This document shows positions 50,326 to 54,236 of a stretch of 54,236 nucleotides of DNA, piece by piece. Source of the DNA: Prevotella sp. (GTDB lineage: Bacteria; Bacteroidota; Bacteroidia; Bacteroidales; Bacteroidaceae); NCBI GenBank assembly GCA_017428925.1, contig JAFRPY010000089.1, positions 1-54,236 on the forward strand, given 5' to 3'. The position numbers and the translations under genes are program-made. Position 1 is the first letter of the stretch. Each line of letters starts with the position of its first letter. The notes under the pieces are model-generated. The model saw nothing but the letters and a program-made list of their open reading frames with translations. It had not been told where the DNA came from and made no database searches.

Positions 50326-50805
50326 TTCTGTATGTTATTGGTGCAACCGCGATTGCACGGCGGTTGCACCAAAGCCTTCGCTTAACTCATAATCCTTAAC
50401 TCCCTCACTTGGGGAGGGACTGGGGTGGGCAAAAGATAGGTTTTGGCGGAGTGATTAGGGCCTAATCACTCATCAAATAAAGGGCTTTTGGAAGGCGAAC
50501 AAAGGGGGGGTTGCTGATGAGATAAAGAAAGATAGAGGTGAAACCGGAGTGAAACCGCGGTTGCACTCGTATCTAAGTAAACTCCAACGGGTTACGCCAA
50601 ATGAAACCAGTGAAACCGAATTCGGACTGTGACGGAAGTGAAACTGAAATGAAAGTGCAGAATCACTCGTAGAGTCCTATTATTCTGGAAGTTGCAGCAA
50701 GTGAAACTGGTGATACTGGAAATCGCTCTTTTCTTTGTGGAAAAAGATTTCCTTTTCCACAAGCCTTGTGATGTGAAAATGTTTGGATGCTCCAATACAA
50801 ACATG
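50274..50805. other. Repeat-rich non-coding region with several perfect hairpins
   Basis: There is no gene. It holds a 13-bp perfect hairpin (50338-50372, TTGGTGCAACCGC arms), a CCCTC/GAGGG hairpin (50401-50419), a 23-bp perfect palindrome (50449-50471, GAGTGATTAGG arms), and at least six scattered GTGAAAC-type units between 50530 and 50720. It leads into the promoter of the DnaB-like gene. Confidence 0.65.
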
Positions 50806-50813
50806 TATATTTG
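50782..50813 (+). promoter_or_regulatory. Promoter TTTG-N20-TATATTTG for the DnaB-like gene
   Basis: TTTG (50782-50785) and TATATTTG (50806-50813) have standard spacing, 38 bp before the ATG at 50852. Confidence 0.65.
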
Positions 50814-50851
50814 CAACAGATTGCCTATAATTCAAATAATAAACGATAAGT

Positions 50852-51868
50852 ATGAAAGAAACTAAGAGTGAAAACGGATGCTCCAGCATGGAAGAGATGC
50901 TGAAGGAGTGCCTTCAAGGGTTACAGGAAAAAATAGCGAAAGAGGGTTGGTTGGGAATATCATCAGGATTCCAGCCATTGGATGATTTGACGGACGGCTT
51001 TGAGAACGGGAAGGTGTACGTCATTGGTGGAAAGCCCTGCATGGGAAAAGAGGAGTTTATGCTTTCGATGATAGATAATATCATACAGAAAAGCCAACTT
51101 CCCGTGTTGTTGTTCTCTACAAAAAAGCTGAAATCAGAATATTTTTCCAGATTTCTGTCCATCCACTGCGACATTCCCACGCTTGATTTGAATAAAGGTC
51201 GTTTGGAGCCTCATCTGTGGAAGAAACTGGATGAGGGCATACACACTTTAGACTATGACACTTTGTTTATACACGACAGTTTGGGAATACCCCTTGATGA
51301 ATTGATTGAAACCACACGAAAGTGCATCAAAGAAAAGGACATAAGCATCGTTTTCATAGACTGCCTGCAAATGATTGATATAGGAAATGAAAACGGGAGT
51401 CCTTCAGAGAGGACAGCAAACGTGATGCGTTCGCTGAAACAACTGGCCATCCAGGAAAACCTGCCAATCATAGTAGGGACAATGTTGGCCAATTTTACAG
51501 GTTATGATGAAGATTATGATTATAGGCGACCTGAACTGACGAACTTGCCGGACTCCAGTTTTATTGGGGAACTTGCAGATGTAGTAATGTTTGCACATCG
51601 CCCTGAATATTATCACATCTACACGGATGAGCATGGCGAAGACCTGCGTGGAATAATGCAAATCATTGTAAGGAAAAATAGTTTTAAACCATTGGGCGAG
51701 TTCAATTTTAACTATAAGCAGGAAACGGGTGCTGTGTTTATGAAAGAAGAGACAAATGCATCTACCTATAAGCCCATCAGAATGGAGGATTTAATGGATA
51801 ATAAGGCCGTCAGAAATCTGATAAGAAAGTTTGACCTTGAAGAGTTTTTCCCATTTAAAAATGAATAA
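50852..51868 (+). CDS. DnaB-like (RecA-fold) ATPase with an altered Walker A
   Basis: 338 residues. It matches the C-terminal domain of the replicative helicase DnaB: GISSGFQPLDDLTDGF (35-50), P-loop GGKPCMGKEEF (59-69), Walker B IVFIDCLQM (166-174), and a late SFIGELADVVMFAHRP sensor region. The P-loop has E67 where DnaB has T or S after the lysine, and the usual GRP is GKP. ATP hydrolysis may be changed or lost. There is no DnaB N-terminal domain. It is followed 5 bp later by a lipoprotein gene. It could be a regulator or decoy rather than a helicase. Confidence 0.8.
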   Translation: MKETKSENGCSSMEEMLKECLQGLQEKIAKEGWLGISSGFQPLDDLTDGFENGKVYVIGGKPCMGKEEFMLSMIDNIIQKSQLPVLLFSTKKLKSEYFSRFLSIHCDIPTLDLNKGRLEPHLWKKLDEGIHTLDYDTLFIHDSLGIPLDELIETTRKCIKEKDISIVFIDCLQMIDIGNENGSPSERTANVMRSLKQLAIQENLPIIVGTMLANFTGYDEDYDYRRPELTNLPDSSFIGELADVVMFAHRPEYYHIYTDEHGEDLRGIMQIIVRKNSFKPLGEFNFNYKQETGAVFMKEETNASTYKPIRMEDLMDNKAVRNLIRKFDLEEFFPFKNE

Positions 51869-51873
51869 TTAAA

Positions 51874-52491
51874 ATGGCCACTACAAAAGGAGTAAGGATA
51901 TGGGCTATGGCCGCACTGATGGGATATATGCTTTGTGCATGTGGCTATCGGGACACTTCTAATTCGGTCGTGAAGAAGATAGTTTATCACGACACGATTT
52001 ACAAAGACAGTTTCATCGTGGAGAAACTCAAAACGGACACGGTGTATTTTGACAGCAAGTGGCTGCGGAAACTCTTTGAAACGGCCAAGTGGGAGAAATG
52101 GAGGAACTATAAGGATAGCATTGCGGTGGAGTATCCTGAATTTATGAAATATATGCCCGATTCATGGGAAAGGAAGCTCCATGTTGAATATCATGGTATC
52201 AGTATGTTGGCCGTTGCCTACGATGACGAAAGCGATATGCCAGTACTTGAGAAATATGAAGCTGTTAACATGGGGGCTGTGACGAAATCCGTAAATCAGA
52301 ACTCGTTCCTTTTGGCGGGAAGCGTTGGTGACCGGAATTTGTTTTTCGAGAAAGACATCAAACTGAAAAACAAGAAATGGCTGTATCTGCGGGTGGAGTT
52401 CCCTTCGGAACTGACTTGGGCTATCGACCCGTTGTTGCAGTATGTGCTGGACTACCAGGTGAGTTTTCTGCTGTTTGCCGGGGATTCATGA
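51874..52491 (+). CDS. Putative lipoprotein of unknown function
   Basis: 205 residues. The N-terminus has a short basic stretch, a hydrophobic run and a lipobox (MLCAC-G, cysteine near residue 23), so it is probably lipidated. The rest (KWEKWRNYKDSIAVEYPEFM; LLQYVLDYQVSFLLFAGDS) is not recognised. It starts 5 bp after the DnaB-like gene, so the two are probably co-transcribed. A cytoplasmic ATPase linked to an envelope lipoprotein is odd, and no joint function is known to me. Confidence 0.65.
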   Translation: MATTKGVRIWAMAALMGYMLCACGYRDTSNSVVKKIVYHDTIYKDSFIVEKLKTDTVYFDSKWLRKLFETAKWEKWRNYKDSIAVEYPEFMKYMPDSWERKLHVEYHGISMLAVAYDDESDMPVLEKYEAVNMGAVTKSVNQNSFLLAGSVGDRNLFFEKDIKLKNKKWLYLRVEFPSELTWAIDPLLQYVLDYQVSFLLFAGDS

Positions 52492-52624
52492 TAGTGCCCC
52501 AACCCGAGAGTTAACCGCTACAACCCATCCCTTCCCCTACCCCTCCTTGTGGGAAGGGGATTTTCTTTTAGTCTTTTTTGTTTTGAGGATAGAGAAAACA
52601 AAATTCGGATAAAAACCATCAGAT

Positions 52625-52657
52625 TTGTTTGTATCTGAAAAAGTTTTTGTATTTTTG
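52625..52657 (+). promoter_or_regulatory. Promoter with -7 TATTTTTG for the truncated RhuM gene and PfkB kinase
   Basis: TATTTTTG (52650-52657) is preceded by TTTG copies 18 and 22 bp upstream. It lies 20 bp before the ATG at 52678. Confidence 0.5.
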
Positions 52658-52677
52658 CACTTGTCAAAGGATATGAG

Positions 52678-52926
52678 ATGGACAAGGAGAACAAACTGAT
52701 ACTGTATAAGGATGAGAACGGCAGGGTGAGCGTGAATGTTCGTTTTGCCGATGAGGATGTGTGGCTGACTCAGGCACAGCTGGCAGAGATTTATAACACA
52801 ACTCAGCAGAACATCAGCCTACATCAAAAAGGTATTTATGCAGACGGAGAGTTGGATGAGGAGGCAACTCACAAGAAATACTTGTTAGTTCACAACAGAA
52901 GAATAAAAAACAGAATAAGAGAATGA
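52678..52926 (+). pseudogene. RhuM-family gene, truncated to its N-terminus
   Basis: 82 residues. The first 60 (LILYKDENGRVSVNVRFADE; VWLTQAQLAEIYNTTQQNIS) match the N-terminal DNA-binding-like part of RhuM proteins, which are normally about 300 residues long. From about residue 66 the sequence is non-homologous (KKYLLVHNRRIKNRIRE) and ends in a TGA that overlaps the PfkB start (ATGA). The remaining domain is lost. The fragment may still be translated and may drive coupled translation of the kinase gene. Confidence 0.7.
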
Positions 52927-53858
52927 GAAAAGTAATTGGAATCGGAGAGACGGTGCTCGACATCATCTTCAAGGATAATCAGCCCATCGGCGCCGTGCCT
53001 GGGGGCAGTACTTACAATGCCATGATTTCACTGGGACGCGCGGGCGTTCCGGCACAGTTTATCAGCGAGACGGGCAACGACCGCGTGGGACAGATGATTA
53101 TCTCGTTCCTGAAGGAGAACGGGGTGAGCGCGGAGTATATCAATGTGTTCCCTGACTCTAAGTCGCCACTCTCGCTGGCGTTCCTCAACGAGCAGAACGA
53201 TGCGGAATACCTGTTCTACAAGGACCATCCTAACGACCGGCTCGACTTCGTGACACCCGATGTGAAGCCCGACGACATCGTGATGTTCGGTTCTTATTAT
53301 GCCATCAATCCGGTGATTCGTCCGCAGGTGCAGGGCTTTCTGGACTATGCCCGCCAGAAGGGAGCCATTCTCTATTACGACGTGAACTTCCGCCCTTCGC
53401 ATAAGAACGAGGTGATGAAGCTGACGCCCAACATCATCGAGAACCTGGAGATGGCCGACATCGTGCGCGGTTCGTACGAGGATTTCCTGGTGATGTATAA
53501 GAAAGACGATGCCGACAAGGTGTATAATGCCGAGATTTCTTTCTATTGCAAGAAATTCATCTATACGCAGGGAGCCCAGCCCATAGAGCTGCGAGCCGAC
53601 GGAGGACTCCGCAAGAACTACCCCGTGATGACCACCAACGATATTGTGAGCACCATCGGGGCCGGCGACAACTTCAACGCCGGACTGGTGTATGGCATGA
53701 TGAAATACGGTATCACCCGCGAGGTGATAGACCGCGGGCTCACGGAAGAGCAGTGGGACCTGCTCATCGACTGCGGCCAGCGCTTCAGCGCCGAATGCTG
53801 CAAAAGCCTGAACAATTACATCAGCAAGGAGTTCGGGGAGAAAATGCGACCCACCTAA
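52923..53858 (+). CDS. PfkB-family carbohydrate kinase
   Basis: 311 residues. The N-terminal ribokinase motif is GAVPGGSTYNAMISLGRAG and the C-terminal PfkB motif is STIGAGDNFNAGLVYG, with the catalytic aspartate in GAGD near residue 243. The fold phosphorylates sugars or nucleosides. Fructokinase- or 2-keto-sugar-kinase-like activity is likely but not fixed by the sequence. The first ATG overlaps the RhuM fragment's stop. This gene marks the right border of the accessory island. G+C is high again as in the core genes. Confidence 0.88.
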   Translation: MRKVIGIGETVLDIIFKDNQPIGAVPGGSTYNAMISLGRAGVPAQFISETGNDRVGQMIISFLKENGVSAEYINVFPDSKSPLSLAFLNEQNDAEYLFYKDHPNDRLDFVTPDVKPDDIVMFGSYYAINPVIRPQVQGFLDYARQKGAILYYDVNFRPSHKNEVMKLTPNIIENLEMADIVRGSYEDFLVMYKKDDADKVYNAEISFYCKKFIYTQGAQPIELRADGGLRKNYPVMTTNDIVSTIGAGDNFNAGLVYGMMKYGITREVIDRGLTEEQWDLLIDCGQRFSAECCKSLNNYISKEFGEKMRPT

Positions 53859-53890
53859 TTGCTTTTCCCTTCGGCCAGCGACCATTGGTT

Positions 53891-53908
53891 CCTCCCTGAT
53901 TAGGGAGG
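53891..53908. terminator. CCTCCC / GGGAGG hairpin after the PfkB gene
   Basis: A 6-bp stem with a 6-nt loop follows the stop codon by 33 bp. No T run follows. It could be a terminator or a member of the CCTCCC hairpin family. Confidence 0.35.
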
Positions 53909-53922
53909 ACTTGCGGATAATT

Positions 53923-53972
53923 CGTTATAACGTGATAACGTTATATCGTAAAACGATATTGGTCGAGGCCAA
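53923..53972. promoter_or_regulatory. Cluster of three small palindromes upstream of the GH43-like gene
   Basis: CGTTAT...ATAACG (53923-53940, running into the palindrome ATAACGTTAT), ATATCGT-AAA-ACGATAT (53943-53959) and TTGG-TCGAGG-CCAA (53959-53972). They sit about 55-100 bp before the start codon, as operators do. Confidence 0.5.
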
Positions 53973-53982
53973 TAATGATTAC

Positions 53983-54040
53983 AAAAGCCTTTTCATTGCG
54001 TCTTAAATGTAAATAAAGACGTCGATATGAAAAGGCTTTT
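53983..54040 (+). promoter_or_regulatory. Long hairpin that buries the start codon of the GH43-like gene
   Basis: AAAAGCCTTTTCAT (53983-53996) is perfectly complementary to ATGAAAAGGCTTTT (54027-54040), which is the start codon plus the next codons. An inner CGTCTT/AAGACG stem strengthens it. In RNA this would hide the start region. Confidence 0.6.
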
Positions 54041-54236
54041 TCTATTACTTTTAGCAACACTAACAATAACTAACTCTACGCTGCTGGCAAAAGACATCTA
54101 TGTCAGCACTTCGTTTCATGAGCCGGCCACCGAAGGATTGCGGTTCATCTATAGCCGTGACGGCATCCGATGGGACAGCATTCAGGGCGTTTTCCTGCGT
54201 CCAAAGGTGGGACAGCAGAAGGTGATGCGCGACCCC
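54027..54236 (+). CDS. GH43-like glycoside hydrolase, N-terminus (runs off the right edge)
   Basis: 70 residues visible. The signal peptide (MKRLFLLLLATLTITNSTLL, cleaved near LLA-KD) is followed by the start of a five-bladed beta-propeller pattern: DIYVSTSFHEPATEGLRFIY, then SRDGIRWD, VFLRPKVG and VMRDP. The VMRDP segment is typical of the second blade of GH43-like enzymes. The remaining catalytic residues are outside the window, so GH43 and related propeller families cannot be separated. Confidence 0.6.
   Translation, partial: MKRLFLLLLATLTITNSTLLAKDIYVSTSFHEPATEGLRFIYSRDGIRWDSIQGVFLRPKVGQQKVMRDP

Noticed and set aside
53028-53885. Minus-strand open frame opposite the PfkB kinase
   Set aside because: It is a shadow frame. 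The PfkB motifs on the plus strand are complete.

Overview
The window reads as a Bacteroidales chromosome, most likely Prevotellaceae (Prevotella/Segatella/Xylanibacter type). The evidence is Bacteroidetes promoters of the form TTG-N19-21-TAnnTTTG, an S46 dipeptidyl peptidase, a fused SpmA/SpmB protein, polysaccharide-degrading GH105, GH2 and GH43-like enzymes, a TGS/uridine-kinase fusion, and weak ribosome binding sites. Species cannot be named from the sequence alone.

Layout. (1) 1-532: the end of an integrated element, with the N-terminus of a tyrosine recombinase and a 43-bp copy of a tRNA-Met(CAU) 3' half as attachment site. (2) 0.77-7.5 kb, minus strand: an ECF sigma factor with an anti-sigma-like partner, then a compact topA-aroK-speA-argB operon. 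(3) 7.5-9.5 kb: a repeat-rich gap with an AbiEii relic and a PIN-type toxin-antitoxin pair. (4) 9.5-21.6 kb, plus strand: GH105 and GH2 enzymes, then a tight run of SpmAB, a MOP flippase, a DPP7-like peptidase, a second GH2 and a DUF3237 protein. (5) 21.6-28.0 kb: housekeeping genes (TGS/uridine kinase, DEAD-box helicase, LUD protein, LOG protein, M16 peptidase). (6) 28.4-52.9 kb: an AT-rich accessory island. (7) 52.9 kb to the end: a PfkB sugar kinase and the start of a GH43-like enzyme.

The accessory island holds the most unusual content. Two paralogous operons each encode a histidine kinase fused to parts of a type I restriction-modification enzyme, followed by a response regulator. The first kinase (37173-39794) has an HsdM-like methyltransferase fold with altered catalytic motifs, an HsdS-like target-recognition region, and a DHp/HATPase kinase. 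The second (41084-42370) has an HsdS-like segment and a kinase. Both regulators (39791-40972, 42384-43547) have intact receiver residues, no recognisable DNA-binding domain, and a shared C-terminal motif. Both operons, and a third unit encoding two small paralogs, a PIF1-like helicase and a further small protein (43704-47377), carry the same operator, GGTTCC-N5-GAACGGAACCRTTC, exactly 15 bp upstream of the -33 TTG, with 20 bp from there to TAnnTTTG. I infer one signalling regulon that uses a restriction-modification-derived DNA-binding module as sensor. I know of no description of it. A role in sensing foreign or altered DNA is a hypothesis.

Around this system are DUF1016/YhcG nucleases (one intact, one internally deleted), a WYL regulator and the relic of a second, an MNT antitoxin whose HepT partner is broken next to a 380-bp fold-back element, an AbiEi/AbiEii pair with an inverted-repeat operator over its promoter, a DnaB-like ATPase with an altered Walker A, and a truncated RhuM. 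Heptanucleotide (period-7) repeats recur across the window, including in frame inside four genes.
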